Source: Gibbula magus | Taxonomy: Eukaryota > Mollusca > Gastropoda > Trochida > Trochidae | Length of the DNA stretch: 64,000 bases | Assembly: GCA_936450465.1 (NCBI GenBank) | Contig: OW388304.1 | Coordinates: forward strand, 6,144,700-6,208,699 | Reading direction: 5' to 3' | Shown: one piece after another, positions 1-13,045 of the stretch | Position numbering within the stretch: the first letter of the stretch is position 1 | Layout: each line of letters opens with the position of its first letter | Program-made: the position numbers and the translations under genes | The notes under the pieces: generated by a model | Told to the model about the DNA's origin: nothing | The model's database searches: none | The model's input: the letters and a program-made list of their open reading frames with translations, nothing else

Positions 1-3000
1 CTTAAGTTCACCATCAAATGATAAAATTTGGAATAACTACTAAGAAATTTCACACAGTTCTAACATCAGTACCAAAATGTTAATTGAAAACAATTGAGTG
101 TTTATCGAGGATCAAGTATATTGCATCAATCATCCAGTTTAGGCTCGGACACAAACCTTCTGTAGAGAGATGGAAATGTGGGTATCAAGCTATAATGAGC
201 GATCATTAGGCTCGGAATTACCGCCTCCATTTTAATTGGGCAAGGACAGATGCTGAGAGACACAAAGAGGGCGTGGCCTGGCCATCTGTCCTCGTAAGTT
301 TGTCCTCATGTGATCGTATTGTCAGTACTACATAACTGTCTCTTCCTATGGGAGCTCCACACCAAAGAGCTTCTACTATTGTCAAGGCAAAATTTTCAAA
401 GGACACTTTTGATCTTATGGTTTAAATTTTCAAAGCACTGACGAGGAGATGTTTGCGACCTCTAGTGATCTTGTGGACAATAGGGGTCAATACGAGAGGT
501 GTAATTTGGGCCGTGGAACAAGGCAATGATCTGATAAACTATGAATGTTATGTGTTTGTGATACCAAAGACTTGTAATTTGGAGGGGGACAAAATGTGGC
601 CTTTCAGGAAACACTATAACAATTTGTTACTAAGAAATAACGCTGTAATTTGTACAAGGTTTCGTGTTGTTAACTTCTTTGTACTCAACTATAACCGGAG
701 GGGAGATATCCACCTGTTATTAAATGACGATAGATTAGAGTCCCAACTCCTGCATCAGAATTTACTCAACATATACATTGAAGAATCTGTCAAGCACCAG
801 GTTCTACAGTAATTAATGAATTAACGTTCTCGATAATCAGCACCAACACCGGGTTATGTCATAAGGAAAGTCCGCCAGCCCGGAACCTGGTAACTTTTGG
901 TCCAGGTCGTAACAGCTTGAGGTTTTTCTTCAATTTTGCTATTAAATTGACGAAATTACACTTTGGGGCTGGCGGCTTTTCAAGATAATTTTTATACTCT
1001 GCCAACACCTAACCTCTCTCTTGCTACAAGTCCATATATTTTCACAATGAATATAAATATCTGATTTAAAAATTGCAAAACAAATTTGTTTTCATTTATA
1101 TATTTACAATAATGTTCACTGATAATTCTTTACAAGTAAATTAATTTGAAATTTTAAGGTCAAAGGTTTTAGCCAACCTATGTACACGCAGTTAAATAAA
1201 ATGATAACCTTTTTGTTTAAAAAGATTTGATTACTTAATTTACCTTGTTTTCGTACAATTTAAAGTTATTGGACCCGCTAATTTTCAGAATATTTCATAG
1301 ACAGATTGTAAATGCCGAGAAACCAGTAGCAAAGTCTTCTACTCGATCATTGTCGATAGAGGAGACAGAACAGTGCAAGGGAGGTAACTCTTCTCAACCA
1401 CAACTTGATTGAAGAGCTTGGCTGACTACATGTGTGAACCTAATGAATAAAATGATTGTTTGTTTACAGTTAACTGCTTCAAATTATCAACCTGAAAATG
1501 TTTTTATACTTTTATTATCATCTAAGGATTTAGATAATCAATATTCATATTAATCATGAATATATCTGAAAAGCATTACGAAGCAAATATAGATGTATTT
1601 TATGATTCCAAAAATAGCATAAAAAGATCTTTTGTTAAAGCATATGTTGCTTTCTAAATGAGATAGCATTTCATTGCTTATAATTAAATGAATTCTGTTT
1701 TATAATTATTTAATCAACTAATGCACTGACCTGCAATTAATACAACTATAAATTAAACATCAAATTATGAATGCATTTAATAATTTTGTTAAAACATATC
1801 AATGAATTGATTATGTTTTTAAAAATGATCTAATATACAAATACATTCATTGATATAGCTGAATTAACTATTAGTCAAGATCTGACATAAATATAAAACC
1901 AAGAGCTTATACGATATCATAAAATTGTAAATGCACTATTTGTTAAAAAGATAAACATGAATAAATTTTGTATTCAACCCATCGATTAACTGTGTCTAAG
2001 TAACAAATTAAGCAAGGGATTGCAATTAATATAACCATACAATAACATTTATTATTCAAGATCCGACATACACAAGGACAAGATGGCGATGTTTCAGTTG
2101 ATAACGAATCTATTGTGATGTAAGCGGTAGACAGATGGGAAGGGAGGAAACACTTCATCTAGCGGAGTCCAAGTTTACCGAGTACACGACCATGAGAAAA
2201 TATAATGCACACGATTAAACAATCCAGCGTGAGGCGTTAATGCATAAAGCGAATGTCCACCTCGTGTAGTCACTCCCTGTTTAGATGCAAGCATCAGACA
2301 ACAGTCATACGTTACTGGCCCAGTTTCAAGAGTTTCTTCTCATTATCGTGACTTATTTCTTTGATGATTCGGCGTGAACTGTTGTAGCTGCAAGAGGAAA
2401 TTTGTCATCATGCCATCTCGACACTGTCGTACCAAGCACTGCGGTGATAATAAATAAAAGCAACATCCCAGCATCTTTTTTCCAACTCGTAAAGAATCAC
2501 TAGCAGGTGAAACATCCTTTTTTATTTAGCTTAGCGTAGTGTCTCCTCGGTGCAACTCTATCTACCAATGTCGAGAAGACTGAGAGAGGTATTACTGGGG
2601 TTCCTCAACAATTTACAAGGGGAACACTAAACACTCTTATCAATCTTTCATGAGAAAACAGTTGGGGGTTTCTGAGTGTAGTTTCGGACAAATTATGCTG
2701 TTTAACTGAAACAGTAATGTGCAAGGTGAAATATATTATCTGGGATATCTAAGCAATTGGCTCTGTTAACAAAAAATTTAGTTGATATCAAACTTTATCC
2801 TGGAATATTATGGCTATATTTGGCCAGTGGCAAACCCCAGATTTCATCAGTAAGATTTGCGATTCCTGTAAATTGCCCACTCAAAAGATTCAGTAGGCAA
2901 AGTGCTATCAAGTATAAAACCCATATGAAACAAACCTGAATGTGGCAAGAAACATTGTGACAAGAAGATGAAGATGAAGACATCATCTAAAATGTTTGTT

Positions 3001-3050
3001 TTCTCATTGCTGCAATAACTTAAACAACTTCAATAAACAAGTAAAGCAAC
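1..3050. other. Intron or 3' gene region, noncoding
   Basis: AT-rich sequence lying downstream of the last ANKS1 exon seen. No exon with family similarity was found on the minus strand. The longest open frame, plus strand 453-812, has no recognisable motif. A strong-looking minus-strand acceptor (CCTCTTGCAG) ends at 2388 and is noted as a finding. A small inverted-repeat element lies at 866-981. Confidence 0.6.
866..981. mobile_element. Short TIR (MITE-like) element, CGCCAGCCC ends
   Basis: The left end GTCCGCCAGCCCGG and the reverse complement of the right end, GCCGCCAGCCCCAA, share CCGCCAGCCC, giving a roughly 115-bp element with inverted ends. A related CAGCCCGGAACC / CCAGCCCGG pair occurs at 56100-56145. 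No coding capacity. Family not identified. Confidence 0.4.
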
Positions 3051-4710
3051 TTGTACTGATGGTGTATTGATGGATGGTGTACTGATGGATGGTGTACTGA
3101 TGATGTACTGATGGATGGAGAATTGATGAATGGTGTACTGATGAATGGTGTATTGATGAAGGGTGCACTGATGGATGGTGTACTGATGATGTACTGATGG
3201 ATGGAGAATTGATGAATGGTGTACTGATGAATGGTGTATTGATGAAGGGTGCACTGATGGATGGTGTACTGATGGATTGTGTACTGATGGTGTATTGATG
3301 ATTGGTGCACTGATGGATGATGTACTGATTGATGGTTTACGGATTGATGGTGTATTGATGGATGGTGTATTGATGATTGGTGTACTGATGGATGGTGTAC
3401 GAATTGATGGTGTATTGATGATTGGTGAACTGATGGATGATGTACTGATGGATGGTGTATTGATTGATGGTGTACTGATGGTGTACTGATGGTGTACTGA
3501 TGGATATTGTACTGATGGTGTATTGATGATTGGTCTACTGATGGATGGTGTACTAATGGATGGTGTACTAATGGATGGTGTACTGATGGTGTATTGATGA
3601 TTGGTCTACTGATGAATGGTGTACTGATGGATGATGTACTGATGGATGGTGTACTGATGATTGGTGTACTGATGGATGGTGTATTGATGGATTGTGTACT
3701 GATGGTGTATTGATGATTGGTGTACGGATGGATGATGTACTGATGGATGATGTACTGATTGAATGTGTACTGATGGATGGTGTACTGATGGTGTATTGAT
3801 GATTGGTGTACTGATGGATGGTGTGCTGATGGATGGTGTACTAATGGATGGTGTACTGATGGTGTATTGATGATTGGTCTACTGATGAATGGTGTACTGA
3901 TGGATGATGTACTGATGGATGGTGTACTGATTGAATGTGTACTGATGGATGGTGTACTGATGGTGTAATGATGATTGGTGTACTGATGGATGATGTACTG
4001 ATGGATGGTGTACTAATGGATGGTGTACTGATGGATGGTGTATTGATTTAATGTGTACTGATGGTGTACTGATGGTGTACTGATGGATGGTGTAGTGATG
4101 AATGGTGTATTGATTGACGATGTACTGATGGATGGTGTACTGATTGATAGTGTACTAATGGATGGTGTACTGATGGTGTATTGATGGTTTACTAATGTTG
4201 GACTGATGGATGGTGTACTGATGGATGGTGTACTGATGATTGGTGTACTGATGGATGGTGTATTGATGGATTGTGTACTGATGGCATACTGATTTATGGT
4301 GTATTGATGGATGGTGTACTGATGGCATACTGATGGTGTATTGATGGTGTACTGATGTCTTACTGATGGATGGTGTACTCATGGTGTACTGATGGTATAG
4401 TGATGGCGTACTGATGGTGTATTGGTGGTGTACTGATGTTGTACTGATGGATGGTGTACTTATGGTGTACTGATGGATGGTGTCATGATGGTGTACTGAT
4501 AATGTATTGATGGATGGTGTACTGATGGTGTATTGACTGATGGTATACTGATGGAATACTGATGGTGTATTGATGGTGTACTGATGTTGTACTGATGGAA
4601 GGTGTAGTGATGGTGTACTGATGGATGGTGGTTTATAGATGGACGATGGATTGATGGTGTATGCTGATGAATGATGGATGGATGATGGTTGGATGGATGG
4701 CTGGTGTACA
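3051..4710 (+). repeat. GATG/GTACTGATG minisatellite, 1.66 kb
   Basis: About 110 imperfect units built from GATGGTGTACTGATG and GATGGATG variants of 12-19 bp. A higher-order repeat of about 85 bp is visible: the block around 3094-3175 recurs at about 3180-3265. The array ends about 24 nt from the donor of the 4734-4871 exon. Apparent open frames on both strands (for example minus 3020-3310) are products of the repeat. Confidence 0.95.
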
Positions 4711-4733
4711 GTGTAAATATATGAGTTACTTAC

Positions 4734-4871
4734 CCGACTCCGTACACTGAAGACATGACAGTAGTGCTTCTGAGTTTCTCGATCCTTTGTGATGTACGCA
4801 AAGAAGTTGAGGTGCTCAGAGTCCTGACACGCGCAGAATATGTTCGCTATTTCATGATCACAGATAACTTT
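4734..4871 (-). CDS. ANKS1: ANKS1 exon: PTB strands 5-7, last exon in window
   Basis: Acceptor CTCAAATTTCAG and donor GTAAGTAACT bound 138 nt (46 codons, phase 0) reading KVICDHEIANIFCACQDS, EHLNFFAYITKDRETQ and KHYCHVFSVRSR. DHEI-x-NI-x-CA-x-QD and FAYITKD with HYCHVF are PTB core strands of ANKS1. The family continues with a C-terminal PTB helix (TYEI...LGQAFEVAY type), which was not found between 1 and 4733, so the next exon is presumed to lie beyond the left edge. About 25 nt past the donor the intron turns into a long minisatellite. Confidence 0.94.
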
Positions 4872-5469
4872 CTGAAATTTGAGAAGTATAAAACGTATTA
4901 ACTAATGACATTTTTATAACTAAATATTTTGCACTTAGTGCAGTGAATATTATTTTTGAACAATTTCAAGAATTAAATTATTGATCATATCATACTCAAG
5001 AAGCTTGAAAGTTTTTATTTGCATTATATATATTCTTTTATCAATACTTAACTTAACTCAATAATGACAAATGTAAGATGTCATAGATTTAACTATTGAC
5101 TTGTATTCATTTTAGAGTATGTTTAATTCATTTTATTGTATATAAATGTATAAGTTTCGGCAGGGATTTTTAAATATTTAACCGTTTATATATCTAGACA
5201 TTCCATTTAGATAACTAACATTTAAAATAATCCCATTTCTTATACTATGTGCTGTGGGATTGTAAGACAAAGATGGATTATCTCGAGGGTGATTAAAAAT
5301 CAAATGTTTTGGAAAAAACATTTTGATAATTTTGAAAGTTTTTAAACAATTTATAACAAACTGATAATGAAATTTACATTTGAAAAAATTATTTACAAAG
5401 ATTAGACACCGTTTCTTTGGCTGTAACATTTTTGATCGATAATGCAACAAACATTTGATGGCAACTTAC
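4872..5469 (-). other. ANKS1: ANKS1 intron, no features
   Basis: A 598-nt AT-rich intron between the two PTB exons. Nothing beyond splice sites is recognised. Confidence 0.8.
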
Positions 5470-5556
5470 CTTAGACTTGGCGTCAATAAACTTGACGCCT
5501 CTATAGGATATGGACAGCATAATGGTTGGAATTTTGGCAATCACTTCCGTGGATTT
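5470..5556 (-). CDS. ANKS1: ANKS1 exon: central PTB strands
   Basis: Acceptor ACTTATTCCAG and donor GTAAGTTG bound 87 nt (29 codons, phase 0) reading KSTEVIAKIPTIMLSISY and RGVKFIDAKSK. KSTE-x-x-x-KIPTI-x-LS-x-SY-x-GVKFIDA is the central PTB sheet, near identical in pattern to vertebrate ANKS1. It directly follows the 14175-14246 exon unless the 11225 microexon is used. Confidence 0.95.
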
Positions 5557-6749
5557 CTGGAATAAGTACATGTCACTTGAGTTAAAGCAGATTTTGTACC
5601 AGTAAAATATTTTGAATTCATGTGCACTGAAACTACCTAGTTTGTAAACTGATTAATTTTTTTAAATTGTGACGTAGGTAACCTGATGAACAGCAGATTC
5701 ATTCAGTTAATTGAATGAATATGACTTATTACTTTAAAATTTTAACTTTCAACTTTTACGTTTAAACTTGTTTGATAAGTGCTAGTATATGCACCGAGAT
5801 GTCACATTTATTGCAAAAAGTTGATATTTCTTGTTCTTCATAACATCAGTTTTTTAAACGGTGTAATTAAAAATCAAATTAAGATTAATTATGTTTATAA
5901 AATTATGAATTTGTATCTGTCCATAAATCCTATATTTAGTACTCAATTTTAGTTAATGTAAAATCGCCTTTTATGCAAGTGATTATTTCTTTCATGCTTT
6001 TAATGCTTTTCCTACAAAACTTTGATGTCATCCAAATACATGTACAATAAAAACTGTATCAAAATTATAAATGTATAAGAACAGCTCAATATGCAGGGAA
6101 ATACTGAGCTGCTTCATTGAAGTCCAACATAACAACATTATTTGATTTGGGCTATAACAGCTGATCTTATTGCTCACCAGTCAGACAACTTTAAATAAAT
6201 GTTTATTTTCATCATAAAAGTCACACCTTCGCATGAATTTATGTTTTGTTTATTTCCTTCCCAGCAAGACAATTTGGAGCTAAAATGGTCTATTTACAAA
6301 TACCGACATCCAAATACTTGTACGGCATTTAACGTCACTATTACATTGCTGCTTTTTTTGTGCTTCTAACACCACCTCAGCATGCGTAATATTTTTGCAT
6401 GTGTTTTGTGAGAATAAGTTTCCGACCGTGTTATTGCACACACTTCAAAGTTTACACATTGTTCCATGTGTGTCACCAATTTAACAGCTGTAGTAAATCT
6501 CCATCCCCTTTAAATTCCAATTTCATTCCAATTTCTTTGTTTTTTAGGGTTCTCACACTTTGGGAGGCAAATCAAAATCTCAAATTTACAGCGTACCAAT
6601 TTCAGTTTTAAAAATTTATTACTGGGGCAGATGCAGAAATCTTGTTTGGATGTAATGAGTCTTAGTGGAAGAAATTAAGATGGGTTGCAGATTGTTTCAA
6701 GTGGTAAAGGCAACACAAAGGCTGCACAGAGCTTGAGCGTAGTGTCATC

Positions 6750-7800
6750 AAGCCCAGTCTTTTAAGTGAAAGCTAATGAAGTGGAAATAATTAGTCCCAC
6801 GGACCAAATGGACTGCATCACTCCTTCCCTTATCCCAGCACTGCGACGAGTTTACGCTTGGATGAACTCATCATTCGAGTCTGGAGCAATATGGAGGATC
6901 TGGTCATCCCAACGTTTCAGGGCCAAAAGTCGGCCATTTTGCTCCTCAGATAAGCAGAAGTTGGCCTCTATTCGAAATTCTGGCCGTGGCAGACGCGAGA
7001 GAGAAACAAACGAGTGTCGTCTGCCTGTCAGGCGGTGTCCACATGAGTGGGCAATGAATATATGCCGGCATTATCTCCCTTCTCTCCTCTTTCTCATTTC
7101 CTTTTTTGTCCATCAGAACCCGCGCTGAGATACAAAATAGCCTGAGTTAATCAATGCCTCAACATTGAAAATTGTTTAATCGATCAAGAAAAGGTTATAA
7201 ACTACCGTGCATGCCAGGCTGGAAATTGCATCATCTGTGAAAGAATTGATAATCCGTTGGACGATTTGGTTATCGCTGTGAAAAATGCTGCTGAGGTGAA
7301 ATCAGGCAGAACATCCCTGTGACAAGTGCATTCGATTGGTCGGCCTCTGACACCAGCCGACAGATTTATGACAGATTTCATGTTTGCCAAAATAGCCAAA
7401 CTAGATCCTAGACAGTCCGCATTATTTGCTCTGACCCCTGCTGAAAAAGACGGCAAGCTAAATCGCAGGAAATTCGATCGTTTCGGCGTTGCTTAATCAT
7501 TATGAAATGGACCTGATGTATTGAAACGTAATCTTGAACTTCTAAAACGTAGAAGCTCATCTTTTCTGGATAACTCATTAGACCGGTGCGAACACTCTAT
7601 ACGTTGTTTGTATGCAAGCGTGGCGAGACAAGATCCAATTACATTCCACACTGCCCACAGAGGTCAGTCAAGGTTGCGCAGATGCATCGCCGCACTACCT
7701 AGCAACAATAAATGCATGTGCATCGCCGCACATTCCTTGGCAAACACAGCCTCAGATAACCTCCTTGCTCGAACCCTGTCGTGACGATGTCAGCATGAAT
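6750..7800. other. GC-richer intronic island of unknown nature
   Basis: This stretch is less AT-rich and more complex than the surrounding intron and has open frames on both strands. On the plus strand a 117-codon frame, 7146-7496, is interrupted once by TGA at 7320-7322; pieces such as CERIDNPLDDLVIAVKNA and LDPRQSALFALTPAEKDG look protein-like but match no family I recognise. It may be a decayed coding insertion or conserved noncoding sequence. Confidence 0.3.
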
Positions 7801-9894
7801 ACGATATTTTAAGGTTCCTCAAAAAAACGTCGCATTTGACAATTGCGTAACATTTCACAAAAAAATCAAATTTTGATTTTACTGCATGAACCTGAAAACA
7901 AGCTACTTTATTCTCGTTGAATGAAAATCAATTGATGCTTTATTTTGGCTGACAAACTCGTCTTTGAGGAAGAGAAGTGTGATGGAAACTGGCTTAGTGA
8001 TTTACACAATTATTTAATTAGTTGTGAAATCGAGGAACATTGGGTCTGTTGAACGGTCAGCAATGTTTAAATCAATCTCCAACTCGCTATTTCTGGCAGA
8101 TATCAAAGACACGGATTTGTTGCAGCGTTTTCCAGAAAGAAAAACATCGATCAATATTTTGGCCTGCTCGTTTCATTAATTCGCATTGAACTATCACTTA
8201 AACTGACAGAATCTTACACAAAAAGCTCTTTCAATAACAGAAACCACTATTTATAAAACCTTAAATTCGGATGAACAGAGAAAACAATATTTTTGCTTCA
8301 GTTTGTCAAAATGTTTCAATAATACAAATTTAAATGCCAAAGTTGATTAATTTTCACTTTTCATCTTTCCATGGTGTAATCATGATTCACATTGTCTCAT
8401 ATCAAAATTGAAAGTTTGCAAAAGACAACTTTTTCTTAAGAAACATATGTTTAAGATAGGAGAAACAAGCTCTATGGATTTACAATTCTTTATTGCAGGA
8501 GTGTGACGTTTTAGTGTAGATATTAACACTGTTATCAAGCAAAGGATGCCTGAAAACACTACCTATATGCATCTCTACTGAAACACTGTTGTTCTGTAAT
8601 AAAGAAGTTGTAAATTCAAAGAACCTGTTTCTACTTTAACAGTGTTATATATTTGAGATTACCTCACTGTCCCCAAATGTAACAATGTTAGATTTGTTCA
8701 CTATCTAAATTGAATATATTTATGTTGTTTTCCTTCATCAAATCAACTTTCTAAATGCTTCTAAATGTCAAAATATTTTAAAGTTTAATATTCTTAAGAG
8801 TTGAAATAATAATTTTATTTCCATCACTTTTCATTTTCAAATTTTCTTTCTCGTTGAATGCATCAAATGCAACATTTACAAATTGACACGCTTCAAAAGT
8901 TTACTCAGAAAATCAGTTTATTAGGAAAACTCTTCATTATTCACGCAATTAAAATTTATTATTGGTGTCAAACAAATCCTAAGGTGTTCATTTCTTTGAG
9001 GAATAAATGCCTCCTTTTTATTAGGGAAAAACAATTTCAATAAGTGCATCTATAAAGCACATTTTACACGGAGCGTCTACAATTTTGAGAGGAGCTAGAA
9101 ACGAGGCAAGTGTTTACGATAGATCCATCTTGCTGTAATAATCATGCGTGATACGCTTCAATACCCTCCATACTTTGATATTAATACGCAAGTATTTTAT
9201 TGTTTATATTACGAAGCTCATAAAAACTCTGCACTCTCTGGCCCCGGTATTCCGGGATAAAATCAAGAAATGGACCGAACACAGGAAATGATTTGCCGAA
9301 GCTATTGTACAACACTAATTTTGTTTGGGTTACGATATTGCCTTGCTAGGAGAACCGTTCTCGTAAATATCCGTTGTAAAAGGGAAAACCATTTAGAATT
9401 AGGCAACAATATTTTGATATTAATTAGCCCAAAGCCTTCATGTATCATTAAACCTAATACATGAGACAAGCTAGACGTATCTTATGAAGGCTTTTGCTGC
9501 GATGTAGGGAACTATGGGTAACTTACGAGCTGGCTGATGTTGCCGAGACAATAGGTCAGCGGTTAACTGTTCGTAAATCAGCCAAACTTTACGACCTTGT
9601 ATGGTGAGCACTGAATATCGCTTACATTATCAGGTGGAGTTATAAAGGGAAATATTGCTGGAATTTCATAGAGGAGGTTTACTGGCCATCAATGGACTCA
9701 TTACAGAAACTAATAAGCACACAGAGAATTGGAAGTGTTTATTGGTCAATGCCGCCTTAATCAAAACCTGAAATCTATACGCTTCTTCACCTCTTGTTTC
9801 AAGTTCTTTCATCGCTTGACTTACACATTGAGAATTCAAGGGAGAATCAATGTTATGATTCCAATTTTATATATTTTGTTGTTTCACTATTTGC

Positions 9895-9925
9895 AGGGGG
9901 AGGGGAGGGGGAGGGGGAGGGGGGA
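9895..9925 (+). repeat. (GGGGGA)n simple repeat
   Basis: About 31 nt of G-runs separated by single A residues, able in principle to form a G-quadruplex on the plus strand, which is the template strand of the ANKS1 intron. Confidence 0.9.
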
Positions 9926-11224
9926 CCAATTTAAGTTCAGGTTTGGATGAGTAGAGTAATGTGTGAATCGAGTACCCACAAATAAAAGCAATTATAGAGA
10001 CTTTCAAAATATTTAAACATAATATAATGTTTACTTCTACCTGACATGAGGTAATGTGAGAATGTATTGACGGTTTAAACATAATAAGCAAATTTATGAT
10101 TTTAAAAACCTTTTTTTAATTTTCAGATAGATTAGAAAAACAATAATCCAATATTCAATGTCAATGTCTATGTTGATAAATTAATATCCCTACTAAGAAT
10201 TGGATCACCTAAATTTACATCTTTCATATACATTCGTCCATATATTCCATCTCTGGATGACATATATGTCAAAGGTTAGATACACACATTTTGATTGGTT
10301 ATATCCCTATTCATTTGACCTTGCACTTGACATGTAGTCTTTTACCTGGTGATGGTAACATTGCTTCGACCATTGTCAAGTGTATGCTTAGCGATTTAAT
10401 GCTCAACGTGACTATCTCGGGTAAACCTCCGTTCCAAGCATAGGGGAGCTAGACCACGGCGAGCACGATCGTCGAGTATATGCTATGATATGAGTTATAA
10501 AATATTGACCTTTTTTAAATTTACGAATATATCAAAATACTTCCAAAGTAAATGTTAGCCTTTTGAGCCAAATTTGATCCTCATGAAAGTGTGTACACCT
10601 AGGATAACATGAAACCTGGTGCTAGTGTTGCACGCCAACTTGACCACATCACAAACAAACACAAGTTTATTTCTTCTGCATAGAATGAACACCTGTTCAC
10701 TATTCTTCAGCGATATCACTCCATATCTTTGCTTTCATTTTACACGTACATCAAGTATACTTTACATATATCTTATGCATGATTATTTTTTTTAATTATC
10801 TATCAGTTAGAAGTCAACATCCTCTGTTTAATAAAGTATTTTTCAACTGTGCAATTATACATTCCAACTGTCAGTTCTAAAAACTGATTTGCATATTTTT
10901 AAGAACTGAAATTTATCATATCTATTGGGTATATGGAAAGAGTAAAGAAACAGTGAAACATTCAACTTTATCCAGCATATTATCATAGCAGATTTCAAAT
11001 GCACCACCACGTTTTCATGTCATAAATCAATACAAATGCCAATAAAATATTTTTGAAAAATCGTTGAAATCAAACCAAATATTAAGAAAATAAACAAGAG
11101 AAAAAAACCTGAAAACTGGAATGAGCATGCAATGAACAACCAAACCACCAAACTTTCACCAAAAATCAACAAAACCCAAAACATTTCAAGATTCTCCGGC
11201 AAAAACAAAATAATTTAAGCATAC

Positions 11225-11269
11225 CTCCAAGTATTCATCTACAAATTTTTTGCAGTATCTGCCCATGAC
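11225..11269 (-). CDS. ANKS1: Candidate 45-nt cassette microexon in the PTB domain
   Basis: Acceptor GATTTGTCAACAG, preceded by a T/G-rich tract, and donor GTATGCTT bound 45 nt reading VMGRYCKKFVDEYLE with no stop. Both neighbouring exon borders are phase 0 and 45 is a multiple of three, so it could be included without frame loss, inserting 15 residues between ISKLK and KSTEV of the PTB domain. Numb is a known case where a short alternative insert in a PTB domain changes binding. The evidence is only splice-site likeness, open frame and phase; short windows like this occur by chance in 8.6 kb of intron. Confidence 0.25.
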
Positions 11270-11639
11270 CTGTTGACAAATCAACCTCAAGAATTAAATA
11301 AAAACAAAACAAAACAAAAGAGTCAAAATCCCATATTGAAGTAAACCTATGTCAGGAGGAAGCAATATTGAGTGATCTTGCTAAGTTCTATCCCGTTTTG
11401 TAAGGAAACAAATAGGTTATCTATCATGAAATCAAAGTAAAAATGTATCTGTTTTTAATGTCAACGGATTTTATTGGAATACAATTTTACATATTTATAC
11501 TTAATTTTATTTTAAAAGTCTAAATCCAGATAATATTTTCAACAGATTTGTCCCTATCAAGTAATAATTAACACAAATTGGAACAAGCAATTTTAGCATT
11601 TTCAAAAATGTGCAGTATCGTAATATATGAAAATATGAC

Positions 11640-12180
11640 AAGGTACCACACATTATAACTCGCCCAGTGAAGAATCCCTGTTTCCTAAATCTACGATGTT
11701 ATTACACATTGCGTAATAACATCGCATGTTTCCAATTGACTTGACGTCATAATGGTTAAAATACGAGATCCCAATATCCGTGCCCAATGGCAATTGAGTG
11801 TGTCTCTTTTATCAATGAGTTTGTGCAATTAAGTGTGATTTAAATTTAAAGTACTCTGGTAATAAATAAAATACTCGGTCGTGTTCATTAACATACTTAT
11901 GAAACGGTATCAGAAACCAACTCAGTTTTGCTCATCAAATACCTTACCACTCATTGTTTTATAAATATGTTATTCAACGGAACATTGTTTAGTATTCTCT
12001 ATTCATTTATTATATTTCTAATAATGAAATATGTCATTTATTGGTTGACATAACTTCTGTATTTTCACTCAGTGAAATAATATTTCGTTCTACTCAGTGA
12101 AATAACACTTTCAATCAGCTGCACCTGTCGTGACAATAACAATTTCACTCGATGAGATAAACATGTTATTTGACTATAAA
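11640..12180. mobile_element. MITE-like element with hairpin and CACTCGATGAGATA motif
   Basis: Contains a perfect 12-bp stem (CGATGTTATTAC at 11694-11705 and its complement at 11713-11724) with a 7-nt loop, a TGACGTCA octamer at 11742-11749, and repeated CTCAGTGAAATAA motifs ending in TTTCACTCGATGAGATAA. The same motif set (TGACGTCA, CACTCGATGAGATA) recurs at 28260-28700, which indicates a dispersed repeat family. Ends are not defined. Confidence 0.45.
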
Positions 12181-12639
12181 TATCAAATATCGCCTATGTT
12201 TGGCTCTTGTTTTAATGATATCAACACATTGATAAACTACTTCCCCCACAACTTGCACCAGAGTATCACTGGCTAAGTTAAGACTTGTTGCATTTCATCA
12301 GTTTTTCTGTGCCAGCAAAGCAGCGTGCTGCACCTGGACTCGGTAGTGCTATCCCAAATCTCTTTGGGCTTAAGGTAAACTTTAGTTTAATATGCTTTGT
12401 GAAAGGAGCCCAAGGTATATTCTGAGATCCACATGTAAAGAAATGAAACAAAGTCAGATGTTAGTGATGTTGTTAATGTAAATGAATACTGACTTTTTAA
12501 CTTATATCAGTGTACAGAAGAGGCTTTATCTTGTAACTTGGCAACTTTTTTGTCTGGGCTGTTATTTACTAGGCCTATGTCATTTTTATTCCTCTTTAAG
12601 GCTGACTAATTTTCACTCATATTTCATACACACTTTGCC

Positions 12640-13045
12640 AGTTCCTTGTACGCCTGGGATGAGTATTGTTTTCTACCCGGGTCCCCGGATCCCTGATCCC
12701 CTATTACTCTATTCTACCCGGATACCCAATTTGTTGATCCCTGACATCAGGTTTGAAAGATTTTGTAATAATTTCTTCAGTTGGTGGGCTAAAGTATGGA
12801 GCTAAAAGGTTCAAGCATAGATAGAGCCTTAGACATAAAAACAATTTATAATAAAAATTGTCTTTATAATATTGTGTTGGAGTCTTCAAACACATTGCAA
12901 TCTTTTTATAATGAAGAATTACAAATAAGACTGTTTTATAATTAGTCACATGATTACAAGACCAGGTGATGAAATGGGTACCAAGGTCCTTCTCAGTACC
13001 CATCGGTCCCGGGTATCAGGGTACCCTTCACAGCCCTGATTCCTT
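12640..13045. mobile_element. Possible transposon fragment with CAGCCCTG end
   Basis: Clustered GGGTACC, CCCGGGT and ACCCGGAT motifs occur at both ends of the segment and the right end reads AGGGTACCCTTCACAGCCCTG, read inward CAGGGCTGTGAAGGG, which resembles a hAT-type terminus. A clear left terminus was not found. Confidence 0.3.

Noticed and set aside
453..812. 119-codon plus-strand open frame
   Set aside because: No motif, no splice or promoter support, ordinary AT-rich composition.
3020..4382. Open frames rich in HQYTIHQ or DGVLMDGV
   Set aside because: Translations of the GATG minisatellite on either strand.
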